Below, piece after piece: positions 7,976 through 17,304 of a stretch of 64,000 bases of DNA. This stretch comes from Bacteroidales bacterium (GTDB lineage: Bacteria > Bacteroidota > Bacteroidia > Bacteroidales > Bacteroidaceae), in the NCBI GenBank assembly GCA_004557035.1, contig SFFB01000002.1, positions 1-64,000 of the forward strand, written 5' to 3'. How positions within the stretch are numbered: position 1 is the stretch's first letter; every line of letters starts with the position of its first letter. Under the pieces are notes generated by a model. That model saw nothing but the letters and a program-made list of their open reading frames with translations. It ran no database searches and was not told the origin of the DNA. A program made the translations under genes and the position numbers.

Positions 7976-8665
7976 ATGGACTCAGAAAGGTATTCACGAC
8001 AAACAGGCCTGCCCGAGATAGGTCCTCAAGGGCAGGCGAAAATCAGCCGGGCACGCGTGCTCATCGTCGGCGTTGGCGGCCTGGGTTCGCCCATCTCGCT
8101 CTATCTGGCCGGAGCCGGCGTGGGCCACATCGGACTGGTCGACGACGACGTAGTCAGTCCGTCAAACCTTCACCGACAGGTGCTCTACACCACCGCCGAA
8201 ACGGGACAAAGCAAAGCCGCCCAGGCTGCCCGACGCCTCACGGCGCTCAACCCTGAAGTAGAGGTGACAGCACTGGCCGTAAGACTGACCAAAGAAAACG
8301 CCGAAGAGATTGTCAGCAACTACGACATCGTGGTGGACGGCTGCGACAACTACGCCACGCGCTATGTCATCGACGACGTTTGCAGGCGGCTGGGCAAGCC
8401 CTACGTCTATGGTGCGGTGTGCGGCTTTGAGGGGCAGGCCTCGGTGTTTCACGCCACGCCCTCGTCGCCGGGCTATCGCAACCTCTACCCCACTCCGCCG
8501 CCACCGCCGGCCTCAAAGGCGCTGGTGGGAATGACGCCGGGGGTGGTGGGCAGCATACTGGCTCACGAAACACTTAAACTTATCTGCGGCTATGGGCCAA
8601 CGCTCGACGGCCGGCTCTGGACCATCAACCTCTTGACTATGGAGAGTTTCACACTGGCACTGTGA
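7976..8665 (+). CDS. thiF: ThiF-type adenylyltransferase (E1-like)
   Basis: A 229-residue HesA/MoeB/ThiF protein. It begins RYSRQTGLPEIGPQGQAKI, has the nucleotide-binding GVGGLGSP near residue 33, the NLHRQ motif, and DGCDNYATRY. It should activate the C-terminus of ThiS with ATP. The Zn-binding CxxC pairs of E. coli ThiF/MoeB are absent, and the usual crossover-loop cysteine region is replaced by YPTPPPPPASKALVGMTPG. It lies 35 bases after thiH and ends the cluster. MoeB-like activity on MoaD cannot be excluded, but neighbours favour ThiF. Confidence 0.88.
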   Translation: MDSERYSRQTGLPEIGPQGQAKISRARVLIVGVGGLGSPISLYLAGAGVGHIGLVDDDVVSPSNLHRQVLYTTAETGQSKAAQAARRLTALNPEVEVTALAVRLTKENAEEIVSNYDIVVDGCDNYATRYVIDDVCRRLGKPYVYGAVCGFEGQASVFHATPSSPGYRNLYPTPPPPPASKALVGMTPGVVGSILAHETLKLICGYGPTLDGRLWTINLLTMESFTLAL

Positions 8666-8683
8666 AACCCAAAGCAAACAAAG

Positions 8684-8711
8684 GCCGGCATCGACTGAAA
8701 GCGATGCCGGC
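8684..8711 (+). terminator. Hairpin after thiF
   Basis: A perfect 10-bp stem (GCCGGCATCG and its complement) with an 8-base loop lies 18 bases beyond the thiF stop. No T-run follows directly, so it may be a 3'-end stabilising hairpin or a weak terminator. Confidence 0.5.
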
Positions 8712-8841
8712 ACAAGTGAAATATTATAAGATTGTTTTATCCGTCAGACAGACCTCCCCTTGCCGCTTTTGGTTGTTTCTTGCCTAAAAAGAAGCGTTGG
8801 GGCAAACGGTCGTGAAACGTCAACGTAAGGACGTCGGGATG

Positions 8842-11800
8842 TCAAGCCTGACGTCCCTTTTTGTCGCGACTGCGGAAAGCCAAGTCGTAGACCACGGGGA
8901 GCACCGTGGAGATGAGCACCATCGAGATGAGCGTACCGAAGAAGATGACGGTGCCCATAGGGGTCCACAGGGCCGTATTCTCCAAAATCATAGGCAGCAC
9001 GCCCACTGAAGCGGCCGCCGAGGTGAGAAAGATGGGCCGCATACGGCGGCTGCCGGCATGGAAGGCGGCCTCGTGGACGGTCATTCCCTCGCGATGGCGC
9101 AGTTCTTCGGCGTAGTCGAGCATAATGATGCCATTGCGCACCAAGATGCCCATCAGACTCACCACGCCCAAAATGGCCGTGAGGCTCATCTGCATACCCA
9201 ATATCTGCAGGCCGGCGGCGGCGCCAAAGATGCAGAGGCTCACCGAGGCCAGGTTGATCAAGGCCAAAGGAATGCTGCCGAAATGGAAAATAAGGATGGC
9301 GAAAATGATGAGTACGGCAATGGCCACACCGCCCAGGACCATCGGCAGGGCGTGGGCGTCTTTTTCGCTCATACCGCCCACACTGAGGGTCACACCCGAG
9401 GGCAGGCTGTCGGTGGGAATGGCCCGCAGGGCCTGTTGGGTAAGGTCGTTTTCGTTTTCGCCTCTACAAGGTTCGGCCACGACGGAAAGCGTGCGGAGAC
9501 CGCCACGGCGCACAATCTGGTCGCGTGTCCATACAGGCTCAACGTCGGCAATCTGGCGCAGGGGTACGGATTTCAATCCTCCCGAGGCAGCCACATATTC
9601 GTCGGCCACGGCTACGGGATCTTCGCCGCCTGTGCGCTCAGACTGCATCACCACGCTGACGGGATAGTCGCCCTCCCAGACGGTGGAGAGGGGTATGCCG
9701 CGACCAAAATGCAGCGCCAGTTGGGCGGTGAGCAAGGTGGAGTTGATGCCCAGACGGGCGGCCTCCTCTTCGCGTGGCGTCACGCTGAGAGCAGGATGGG
9801 TCGAGGCGTAGTTGGTGCGTATGAGTTTAAGGCCGGGGACGGTGGCCATGCGCTCTTTGACCATATCGCCGGCAGCCAACAAGGCCGGCAGACTGTCGGA
9901 AGAGAGACGCAGTTCGATGGGATAGGCGGCGTCGCTATAGTCCATCTGTTTGAAGCGGACATAGGCCTCGGGAAACGCCTCGGCCATGGCGTCGGCGTAG
10001 GTGTCGAGCAGGGCTGTGGTCGAAGCGATGCCGTCGGTGTTGACGATGAGTTGGGCAAAGTTGGTGCCGCCCACTTGCGGGGCGTAGGTGGAATGGAAAC
10101 GCGGTGAGCCCTGGCCGATGAAGGTGGTGATGGACGTGACACGGTCGTCTTTTTCCAACTTCTCAGCCACCCTTCGGGCCACCTCTGCGGTGCGTGGCGC
10201 GGCTGTGCCTTCAGGCATATAAATCTCCACGGCCAACTGATTGCGCTCGGCAATGGGCATGAGCCGCTGAGGCGTGGCGAGGAAGAGCATCGTACCCACC
10301 ACAACCGTACCCACACCGATGCCCAGCGTCACCCAACGATGGGCGAGGCAGAGGCGGAGCAGACGGTCGTAGCCCGACTGCAGATAGTCCAGCGGCGATT
10401 TGCGTCCGGGCTTTTTAGACGGCTCAATGCCTTTGTGGATGAAACGGTATTGCAGGTAGGGCGTGAGCAGGAGAGAGATGAGCAGCGAGATACCCAAGAT
10501 GATGAACATGGCCCAGGGGAAGGCCGAGACGAAGTCGCGGAACGGGCCGCGCATGGTAAAGAGGAAGGGGAAGAAAGTAACGCTGATGGATAGCGTGGCC
10601 GAGAGCACGGAATGGAAAAACTCACTCGGCGCGGCGATGGCGGCTTCTTCGCGACTCAAACCCATACCTAATTTGTCGATATAGTTGTCGATGATGACCA
10701 CAGAGTCGTCCACAATCATACCAAGCGTAACGATGAGAGCCGCCAGAGAGACCGTGTTGAGTTCAATTCCAAAGATAAAAAACAGAGCCAGCGAGATGAA
10801 GATGGTCACGGGTATGGAGATGGCGGCCACGCCGGCCACACGGCCCGGCATAAGCAACAACACCACGATGATGACCGAGATGATGGCGATGAGCAACTCG
10901 CCGATGAAGTTCAAAACCGAGTCGCCCACCACTTGGCTTTGGTCTGTGATGATGCCGATGCTGACATCGTCGGGCAAGGTCTTTTGGAAGTCGTCGATGA
11001 CCTCATGCACACGGCTGCCCATGGCGGTGATGTCGTAGCCTGTCTTCATCTCGAGAGAGAGCAACACGCAGGGTGAGCCGTTGTAGAGGATGTCTTTGTC
11101 CGGCGTGGCATATTCGCGTTTGATTTCAGCCACATCGCCCAGACGGAGTGTGCGTCCCGTACCGTCGCTCCATACGATGTAGTCGGCTATGGCCTGTTCG
11201 GAGTCGAAGGCGTCGCTCACGTGGAGCGTCGTGACGGCGGAGTGGTCGTCGAGTGAGCCGGCCGTGGTGGTGAAGCCTTGCAGCGAGAGCTGGCTGAGCA
11301 GCGAGGCCGTACCAATGCCATACTGAGAGAGTCGGGCCTGATCGAGACTGACGGTGATTTGCTCGTTTTGCTCGCCGAGTCGGCGCATTCTTGATATGGC
11401 TTCGTCAGGGCGCAGGCGGTCTTCGAGAGCTTCGGCGTAGCGCTGAAGTTCACGCCGGGTCTTCTCTTTGCCACTGATGGTGATGAGCAAGGCTGAGGTG
11501 TCGCCGATGTCGTCTATGGCCTGTAGCGCCAAAACGCTTGAAGGCAACTTGGCCTTAACGCCGGAGAGACCATGCTTGAATTTCGTCCAAAAGGCATCGC
11601 GGTCGTTCACGTCTTCGCGTAGTTCCACATAGACCAAGACCAGTCCCTCTTTGCTCACGGAATAGGTCTTGGACTTGTCCACCTCGTTATAGCCGAAAAT
11701 AAAACTCTCCAGCGACTTGGCCACACGCTCTTCGGCCTGCTCGGCCGTATAGCCGGGACAAACGGCCACCACGAGACCCTGACGGATGGTGATGGTGGGG

Positions 11801-11931
11801 ATTTCCTGCTTAGGCATCTTGATGAGTCCGTATAGGCCCACCAAAAGCAGGGCCGAGACAATGAGCAGCACGATGCGGTGATGGCGAAACGCCGCGCCTA
11901 TGAAGGGGAGTTTGTTGTCTTGTGAAGTCAT
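8842..11931 (-). CDS. RND efflux pump permease
   Basis: A 1029-residue inner-membrane protein of the AcrB/MexB/CzcA superfamily with a first transmembrane helix at about residues 14-34, a large periplasmic domain, a helix block at about 335-530 and a second duplicated half. GMIVDDSVVIIDNYID carries the Asp-Asp pair of the proton relay in TM4. In TM10 the sequence GILVRNGIIMLDY has Arg where AcrB has Lys940. It lies 65 bases after the membrane-fusion gene and surely shares its operon. Substrate unknown. No outer-membrane channel gene is nearby. Confidence 0.93.
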   Translation of the reverse strand: MTSQDNKLPFIGAAFRHHRIVLLIVSALLLVGLYGLIKMPKQEIPTITIRQGLVVAVCPGYTAEQAEERVAKSLESFIFGYNEVDKSKTYSVSKEGLVLVYVELREDVNDRDAFWTKFKHGLSGVKAKLPSSVLALQAIDDIGDTSALLITISGKEKTRRELQRYAEALEDRLRPDEAISRMRRLGEQNEQITVSLDQARLSQYGIGTASLLSQLSLQGFTTTAGSLDDHSAVTTLHVSDAFDSEQAIADYIVWSDGTGRTLRLGDVAEIKREYATPDKDILYNGSPCVLLSLEMKTGYDITAMGSRVHEVIDDFQKTLPDDVSIGIITDQSQVVGDSVLNFIGELLIAIISVIIVVLLLMPGRVAGVAAISIPVTIFISLALFFIFGIELNTVSLAALIVTLGMIVDDSVVIIDNYIDKLGMGLSREEAAIAAPSEFFHSVLSATLSISVTFFPFLFTMRGPFRDFVSAFPWAMFIILGISLLISLLLTPYLQYRFIHKGIEPSKKPGRKSPLDYLQSGYDRLLRLCLAHRWVTLGIGVGTVVVGTMLFLATPQRLMPIAERNQLAVEIYMPEGTAAPRTAEVARRVAEKLEKDDRVTSITTFIGQGSPRFHSTYAPQVGGTNFAQLIVNTDGIASTTALLDTYADAMAEAFPEAYVRFKQMDYSDAAYPIELRLSSDSLPALLAAGDMVKERMATVPGLKLIRTNYASTHPALSVTPREEEAARLGINSTLLTAQLALHFGRGIPLSTVWEGDYPVSVVMQSERTGGEDPVAVADEYVAASGGLKSVPLRQIADVEPVWTRDQIVRRGGLRTLSVVAEPCRGENENDLTQQALRAIPTDSLPSGVTLSVGGMSEKDAHALPMVLGGVAIAVLIIFAILIFHFGSIPLALINLASVSLCIFGAAAGLQILGMQMSLTAILGVVSLMGILVRNGIIMLDYAEELRHREGMTVHEAAFHAGSRRMRPIFLTSAAASVGVLPMILENTALWTPMGTVIFFGTLISMVLISTVLPVVYDLAFRSRDKKGRQA

Positions 11932-11996
11932 GGGGATTGTGTTTTAGAAAGACAATGAGCGGATAAGGCTACGTGTGGTTATATATAAGGCGGCGT

Positions 11997-13031
11997 CTAT
12001 TTAACCACCTCCACGCTGGCATTCTCGCTCACTTTGGCCATTCCGTCTACGATAACCTCTTCACCCTCTTTCAGTCCGCCGGAAATAACCACCAGCCGTC
12101 CGCGAGCCATTCCGCTCACTTCGACATGGCGACGATGGGCTTTGCCACCGCTCACCGTCCAGACTATGCGGCGACCGTCGTCGGAGAGCAATACGGCCTC
12201 AGCCGGCAAGGCTATGGCCCGAAGGCTGTCGGTGGCGGAAGCCAAGGGTTGTACCTCTGCCACCATGCCCGGCATGAGGGTACCATCGGCATTAGGCGTA
12301 AGCAACTTGACGGTATAAGTATGCGTGATGGGGTCGGCCACGGCACCTTTTTCACTCACCGTAGCTTCAAACGTGCGGCGACCGAGAGCAGCCACGGTAC
12401 AAGTCATCTTGTCGCCCGTCTTGATGCCGGCAATTTCGGTTTCGGGTATGGCCACACTGACGTAGATGGGCTGAGTCTGCACAATTTTGGCCACTGCTTG
12501 TCCCGGGGCTACATTCATACCAGGTTCGGCCAATCGGGCTGCCACGATGCCCGAGATGGGGACGCGGCAGGTGGCTTTGCTCAAATTCTCTCTGGCAATC
12601 TGTTCGGCCGATTGGGCTTGCTGGAGTTTGCTCTCAATCTCCACCCATTTCACCTCAGGCACCGTGCCGGCCTCATAAAGCCGCCCATAGCGGCGGTGAG
12701 CGTCTTCGGCTTGACGGAGCGTAGCCAAGGCGGCCGTGTGCATACTGCGCAGCGACGTGTCGTCGATGGTGCCGGCCGTCTGTCCGACCTTCACAGCCTG
12801 ACCTTCTTGAAGCGAAAGCGACTTGATGTTACCGCCGGTCTCAAAACTGACGAGCACAGAGGTGCGTGCCTCCATCTGTCCCACATAAGAGGACTGGGCA
12901 GCAGGTGTTGAAGCCGAGACAATCCGGGTTTTCACTTTGACAGGCGCAGAAGCGGCACTCGGAGCGTCTGAACGGCATGCCGAAAGGCCACAGAGGGTCA
13001 AGAGACCCAGCGCGAAGGGTAAAATTCTCAT
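11997..13031 (-). CDS. RND efflux periplasmic adaptor (lipoprotein, HlyD/AcrA type)
   Basis: The protein from MRILPFALGLLTLCGLSAC is 344 residues with a lipoprotein signal cleaved before Cys 19. It shows the paired lipoyl-like segments (MEARTSVLVSFETGGNI and ISGIVAARLAEPGMNV) on either side of a coiled-coil hairpin, then the beta-barrel domain, as expected for a membrane-fusion protein linking the RND permease to an outer-membrane channel. A longer in-frame start at 13073 is rejected because it would lie upstream of the predicted transcript start. It is the first gene of the efflux operon. Confidence 0.92.
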   Translation of the reverse strand: MRILPFALGLLTLCGLSACRSDAPSAASAPVKVKTRIVSASTPAAQSSYVGQMEARTSVLVSFETGGNIKSLSLQEGQAVKVGQTAGTIDDTSLRSMHTAALATLRQAEDAHRRYGRLYEAGTVPEVKWVEIESKLQQAQSAEQIARENLSKATCRVPISGIVAARLAEPGMNVAPGQAVAKIVQTQPIYVSVAIPETEIAGIKTGDKMTCTVAALGRRTFEATVSEKGAVADPITHTYTVKLLTPNADGTLMPGMVAEVQPLASATDSLRAIALPAEAVLLSDDGRRIVWTVSGGKAHRRHVEVSGMARGRLVVISGGLKEGEEVIVDGMAKVSENASVEVVK

Positions 13032-13070
13032 ATTGGTAAGATTTACGTTTTTTCTTGTTGTTTCTCGGTG

Positions 13071-13102
13071 CAAAGTTAAGCCACACAGCGGCTTTGGCCC
13101 AA
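13071..13102 (-). promoter_or_regulatory. Promoter of the efflux operon
   Basis: On the minus strand TAACTTTG (13071-13078) is a Bacteroidota -7 box; an ATTG-like -33 box lies at about 13099-13102. The transcript would begin near 13064, giving a leader of about 33 bases and supporting the 13031 start codon. Confidence 0.6.
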
Positions 13103-13155
13103 TGATATAATTCGCTCTGATTGGACGATTTCACTTTTATGTCAGACCTGCGAGA

Positions 13156-13200
13156 CAAAACAAGCTCCCACCGCCCTCGTGAGAGGCAGACGATGGGAGC
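13156..13200 (-). terminator. Terminator of the GH29-GH16-hydrolase operon
   Basis: On the minus strand GCTCCCATCG pairs with CGGTGGGAGC (9 of 10) and is followed by TTGTTTTG, a typical terminator about 40 bases after the hydrolase stop. Confidence 0.65.
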
Positions 13201-13240
13201 TGTCAGAGATGAAAATGCTTTCGAAAGAGTCAGAGCGAGG

Positions 13241-13882
13241 TCAAGAGCAGATGCCTTTCATATAGTCGGGCACAGGCGGCTTGATGGCTTCGGCATAGGC
13301 CTCGGGCAATAACTTGGCCACCAGTGGGAGCACCGCGCGGCGCACCACTTGCTCATTGAGTTGATGCCCGCCCTCAAACTGAGCCGCATGGGCATAGTGC
13401 TTGAGGAAGAGGCCACGTGCGTTGGCCGGATTGACCGTGTCGTCTTTTGTGCCGAAAAGGCCATAGCAGAGTTCGCGGTCTTGGACCGTGATGCCGTCAA
13501 ACTGGCGGCGTTCCATGTCGGCATAGTGACGCAACGTGTCGCGTGTAATCTGGAACTCACGCACCCTGTCTTTGCGTCCGTTGAGATAGCGGTGGGTGCC
13601 GGTCTTGAGCACGCGGCTCAGTGCAGACATATGGAAAGCCGGATTGACACAGATGCGCAGATGGCCGTGCATCTGGGCGGCATACATCCCTCCCATGCTG
13701 GTGCCGATGATAAGGTCTGGCTGCTCGCTCCCGACAAGGGCCTGAAGCTCGGGCAGAGCCTCGGCGGGGTCCATTGAGATGTCGGGCGCAATCACCTCGG
13801 CCGAGGGCAGGAGGCGACGCAGCAGGTCGACCGTGCCACTGGCTCCCGAAGAAGCAAATCCGTGGAAGTAGATCAGTTTCAC
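13241..13882 (-). CDS. YqiA/YcfP-type alpha/beta hydrolase
   Basis: The 213-residue cytoplasmic protein begins (M)KLIYFHGFASSGASGT and has the nucleophile elbow GTSMGG, an Asp loop (GTKDDTVN) and a late His (EGGHQ), the usual catalytic triad of this esterase-like family. The start codon is GTG and overlaps the stop of the upstream GH16 gene (GTGA), so translation is probably coupled. YqiA proteins are esterases with poorly known physiological substrates; position suggests, but does not prove, a role in processing sugar esters released by the two secreted hydrolases. It has no signal peptide, so it would act inside the cell. Confidence 0.85.
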   Translation of the reverse strand: MKLIYFHGFASSGASGTVDLLRRLLPSAEVIAPDISMDPAEALPELQALVGSEQPDLIIGTSMGGMYAAQMHGHLRICVNPAFHMSALSRVLKTGTHRYLNGRKDRVREFQITRDTLRHYADMERRQFDGITVQDRELCYGLFGTKDDTVNPANARGLFLKHYAHAAQFEGGHQLNEQVVRRAVLPLVAKLLPEAYAEAIKPPVPDYMKGICS

Positions 13883-16800
13883 GGAACAAGCACTTTCTGG
13901 CCGCCTACAGCATAAACGCCACTGCCTACGCTGATGGTCTTGTTGCCTTGAACGATGCCTGAGAAGACTACGCGGCCGGCCATGTCTACGACACTGACGG
14001 CGGCCTCTTCGGGCGAAACGATGCGGATGATACCGGGAGCGGTCGTGACGTCGAGGGTGGATGCTGTCACATTGCTGAGGCCGTCGACGTTGTTGTCTTT
14101 GTAGACGCGAACCCAGTCGAAGAGGGTCTCATAAGTGAAAGACGTGTCGGCGTTAGCGGCCCAACCGCCATTGCCCACGCTCTGGTTGAGGATGATATAG
14201 AAAGGCTTGTCGAAGGGCCACTGACCGAGATCGAGGTCTGACTGGTTGGCAGACTTGGCATAAGAGAAGACCTGCTTACCGTCTACGAACCACTTCAGGA
14301 TGGTAGGCGTCCATTCGAGTCCGAAGGTGTGGTATTCGCCGTTGGTGGCTGTGCCGGTTCCGGACTTCGGCGGGTTGTTGCCCTGTCCTTGGCAGAGTGC
14401 GCCGTCGGCCGTGCTGTTGGCCCAACGGGTATGGATGGTGTGCCACGTGGTATTTTGGGCGTCAATCTGTTCCCAGATGTCGATTTCACCGGCATAGGGC
14501 CAGCCGTCGCTGTTGTCTTGGGGCATCATCCAGAAAGCGGGGAAGTTGCCTGAGTGAGGCGTGGTCTTGAGTCGGCCTTCTACCTTACCATAAGTGAAAG
14601 CCACCTTGCCCGAGGTCTCAATACCGCCGCTTATCATGGCCACGTTGTCGGTGGCCGTGAAGGGGTTGGGCAGACAGCGGGCCACAAACTTGCCGTCTTC
14701 GATATAGCCGGTGAGGAGGTGCTCCTCTTCGGTCGTCGACATGAAGCGCTTCCAAGTGGGGTTTTGGCGTGAGCAGCGCGACCAGCTGGCTTCGTCGGGC
14801 TGTGAACCGTCGGCTCCATTGAACTCTTCAACGAAGACGGGCACAAAGTTGGCCGAGGCAGTGGGTTCGTAGTTTACGGTGAGCACGACGTCGCCGTTGA
14901 TTGAGTCAGCCTCCAAGGCGATGGTGTCGGCGAGAGCCAGTATGGTTTCATTCCATTGGCGGTTGCCGCGGATGTATTGCGGGCCGTCGAGGTTCAGACC
15001 GTGTTTCACGATGAGACCCTCAGCTTCGTAGCCTTCGGCCACAGGCGTGGGAGCCACGACGAGGCGCGTCCAGGGCGCGATGGTGGCAGGCAGACCGGTG
15101 TTGTTTTTGCCGTTGATGCTGCCGTGAGTGGTTTGCACGTCGAGCTTATGGCTGGCGTCATGCACGTTGAGCAGGAAGTCAATCACGTAGCCGCCGTTTG
15201 CATCGATCTGGTTGTTTCCACCCTCAGACCACTGGCCTTTGGGGTCGATGTTGTTCCAGTCAATTTTCAGACGGGCGCGGTAGACGCCGGTGGGCATAAA
15301 GGCCGGAATGGTGAATTCGGGAGAAGAAGCCAGTGAGACGCTGCCTGGTCGACCGCTGATTGTTGCGCCGAGGCTGTTCATACCATTATAATAGGTATAA
15401 GAGACCAGTTCGCTCGACACTGTAGGCGTGCCGTCGGCGTTGAGTGAGGTGTCAAAGCGTCCGTCTTGGCTGTAGTCCACATAGAGATAGATGTGCATGG
15501 CACTTCCCGTATAGCTGACAGCCGTGCTGATGGTTTCGCCTTTAATCACCGGCATTTGGTGTGCGGTGAGGTCTTGATAGACTTTCTTGTCGTCGGTGTT
15601 GACCTGAAAGGTCTTAGACTTGCCGCCCGAGGCCGTGAGGGTGAAGTTATTGAGCGACCGGTCGGTACGTGTGACGGTGAGAGAAGCCTTGTCGAAGTTG
15701 GTAGCGTAATCTTCGCCTTCGTCGGGTGTCTGTCCGGCGGTGCTGGCAAAATAAGGCAGGAGGCTCACATCGCCGTCGATGAGGTCGGCAGTGATGGTGA
15801 AGAGGCTGTCTTGGAAGAGATAAGCCGGCAGGATGACGTCTTGGTATTGCGGTGTATCGTTGATGAGGCTGTCGCCTTCAAGGCCGTAGCCGTGGCGCAA
15901 GATGACGTAGTCGAGCTTGAAGCCGGGGGCAGGTTCAGACTTGATGGTGAAGGGCTGTCCGAAAGGTATCTTCTTGGTAGTGAGGTTTGAGCCGTCTTCG
16001 TTGAGAATGTCACCGTTGAGACCGCCCACGCCGTCTTTGCCAATAGCGCGGTAGATGGTCACGGAGTCAGCGTGCACGTTGAGTCGGGTGTCGACAATCA
16101 CACCGCCGTTGTTGGTGATGAGGTTGTTTGAGGCTGCGTTACCGGCGGGATCGATGCAATCCCAGTCCACCTTATAGCGCAGGCGATAGAAGCCGGGTGT
16201 GAGGTCGGCGGGCACGGTGAAGGCAGGGGGTTGCACAGAGTTGCCGTTACCGACCGTTGCCTTGTTGCTGTTTTTGCCGTTGTAGTAAGAGAAGCTGACG
16301 ATGTCGGTCTCGGCCAAGTTGGAGAGGTCGTCGGCCACGCCGTATTGGAACTGGCCATCTTTGGCTTTGTCGAGATAGACGTAGGTGTGCATCCAAGTGC
16401 CAGGAAAAAAATTGACTCCAGGTGTGACGGTTTCGCCGGCTTTCACCTTGAAGCCCTTGCTGAGGCAGTCTTGGAAGAGCAGTTGGTTGGTCTGTTGTGC
16501 CACGGCAATGGTCTGTGCGCCGTCGGTGGGCGAGTTCAGACTGATTTGTGTGGTGAAGCGGTCTTTGTTGGGGCGTTTGATGGCTTCTGTCTTCTCGAAG
16601 TTGATGGGATAGGTGCCGTAGACCACACGGGCGTTGGCCGAGGCCGAAACCTCGACAGAGTCGATATAGACCACGGCGTCTTCGCTCAGGTCGTGTGTCG
16701 ACTCGCAGTCGGGCACGATGACCAGGGCGTGGAGGTTGATACCCTCAGCGCCGCTGATACCGAACACGGCGTCACACCAGCGGTCGTTTTTCACAGAGGT

Positions 16801-17247
16801 GCGTGTGAGCACCTTGAACTGTTCGGTTTCTTGCTGTCCCGGTCGGTCGGTGCGTTTGCCCAGGCCGATGAGCATTACTCGTCCTTCGCGTCCGGTCTTA
16901 TAAATCAGCGCGTGGACATATTGTGTGGTGGGCGAGAGCGCAATGGGTTCTTTCAGGTCGATGCGTGCGCCAAACTGGTTGCCGGCGAAGCGTGAGCGCT
17001 GGAAGGCCAGGATTTTGCCGGAGGGGTTGGCCACTTCGCCGGTCACGGCGTCGGCCTGGTTGAGTTCGTTGGTGATGACCTTCACGTTGCCCGTGAGTTC
17101 ACCCGTTCTGAATGGAGAGCCGGCCCAAGAGTCGTAGACCCCGATGGCGGCGTATGTCGTGTCGCTCTCAAAGCCGATGACGGTCTGTGCTCCTGCGGTG
17201 AGCGTGAGGGCCGCGGCGGCGAGGGCGGTGGTGAGCTTTTTGTTCAT
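13879..17247 (-). CDS. Secreted GH16 beta-glucanase (laminarinase-like) with GEVED modules
   Basis: Starting at MNKKLTTALAAAALTLTAGAQ (clear signal peptide), the 1122-residue protein has an N-terminal jelly-roll-like module, two GEVED-like modules each ending in an FxIPA/VPAxLxPGxYRxRxKxDW pattern, and a C-terminal GH16 domain from about residue 805. The catalytic ExDxxE motif is E921-I-D923-I-W-E926 in AGEIDIWEQID. GH16 members of this type cut beta-1,3/1,4-glucans, although others act on galactans. The end (VVDMAGRV...GVYAVGGQKVLVP) is the surface-protein tail shared with other enzymes here. Second gene of an operon, 57 bases after GH29. Confidence 0.9.
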   Translation of the reverse strand: MNKKLTTALAAAALTLTAGAQTVIGFESDTTYAAIGVYDSWAGSPFRTGELTGNVKVITNELNQADAVTGEVANPSGKILAFQRSRFAGNQFGARIDLKEPIALSPTTQYVHALIYKTGREGRVMLIGLGKRTDRPGQQETEQFKVLTRTSVKNDRWCDAVFGISGAEGINLHALVIVPDCESTHDLSEDAVVYIDSVEVSASANARVVYGTYPINFEKTEAIKRPNKDRFTTQISLNSPTDGAQTIAVAQQTNQLLFQDCLSKGFKVKAGETVTPGVNFFPGTWMHTYVYLDKAKDGQFQYGVADDLSNLAETDIVSFSYYNGKNSNKATVGNGNSVQPPAFTVPADLTPGFYRLRYKVDWDCIDPAGNAASNNLITNNGGVIVDTRLNVHADSVTIYRAIGKDGVGGLNGDILNEDGSNLTTKKIPFGQPFTIKSEPAPGFKLDYVILRHGYGLEGDSLINDTPQYQDVILPAYLFQDSLFTITADLIDGDVSLLPYFASTAGQTPDEGEDYATNFDKASLTVTRTDRSLNNFTLTASGGKSKTFQVNTDDKKVYQDLTAHQMPVIKGETISTAVSYTGSAMHIYLYVDYSQDGRFDTSLNADGTPTVSSELVSYTYYNGMNSLGATISGRPGSVSLASSPEFTIPAFMPTGVYRARLKIDWNNIDPKGQWSEGGNNQIDANGGYVIDFLLNVHDASHKLDVQTTHGSINGKNNTGLPATIAPWTRLVVAPTPVAEGYEAEGLIVKHGLNLDGPQYIRGNRQWNETILALADTIALEADSINGDVVLTVNYEPTASANFVPVFVEEFNGADGSQPDEASWSRCSRQNPTWKRFMSTTEEEHLLTGYIEDGKFVARCLPNPFTATDNVAMISGGIETSGKVAFTYGKVEGRLKTTPHSGNFPAFWMMPQDNSDGWPYAGEIDIWEQIDAQNTTWHTIHTRWANSTADGALCQGQGNNPPKSGTGTATNGEYHTFGLEWTPTILKWFVDGKQVFSYAKSANQSDLDLGQWPFDKPFYIILNQSVGNGGWAANADTSFTYETLFDWVRVYKDNNVDGLSNVTASTLDVTTAPGIIRIVSPEEAAVSVVDMAGRVVFSGIVQGNKTISVGSGVYAVGGQKVLVP

Positions 17248-17304
17248 GTGTATATAACTATTTATATAATGAATAAAAGTGTTTGAAATGATTTCCGCCA
17301 AGGG

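Noticed and set aside
9058..10107. 349-codon frame opposite the RND pump
   Set aside because: Antisense shadow; the pump has intact family motifs on the minus strand.
11973..12911. 312-codon frame opposite the adaptor gene
   Set aside because: Antisense shadow of the membrane-fusion protein.
13032..13073. Upstream start for the efflux adaptor
   Set aside because: Would begin upstream of the predicted transcript start and would bury the lipoprotein signal.
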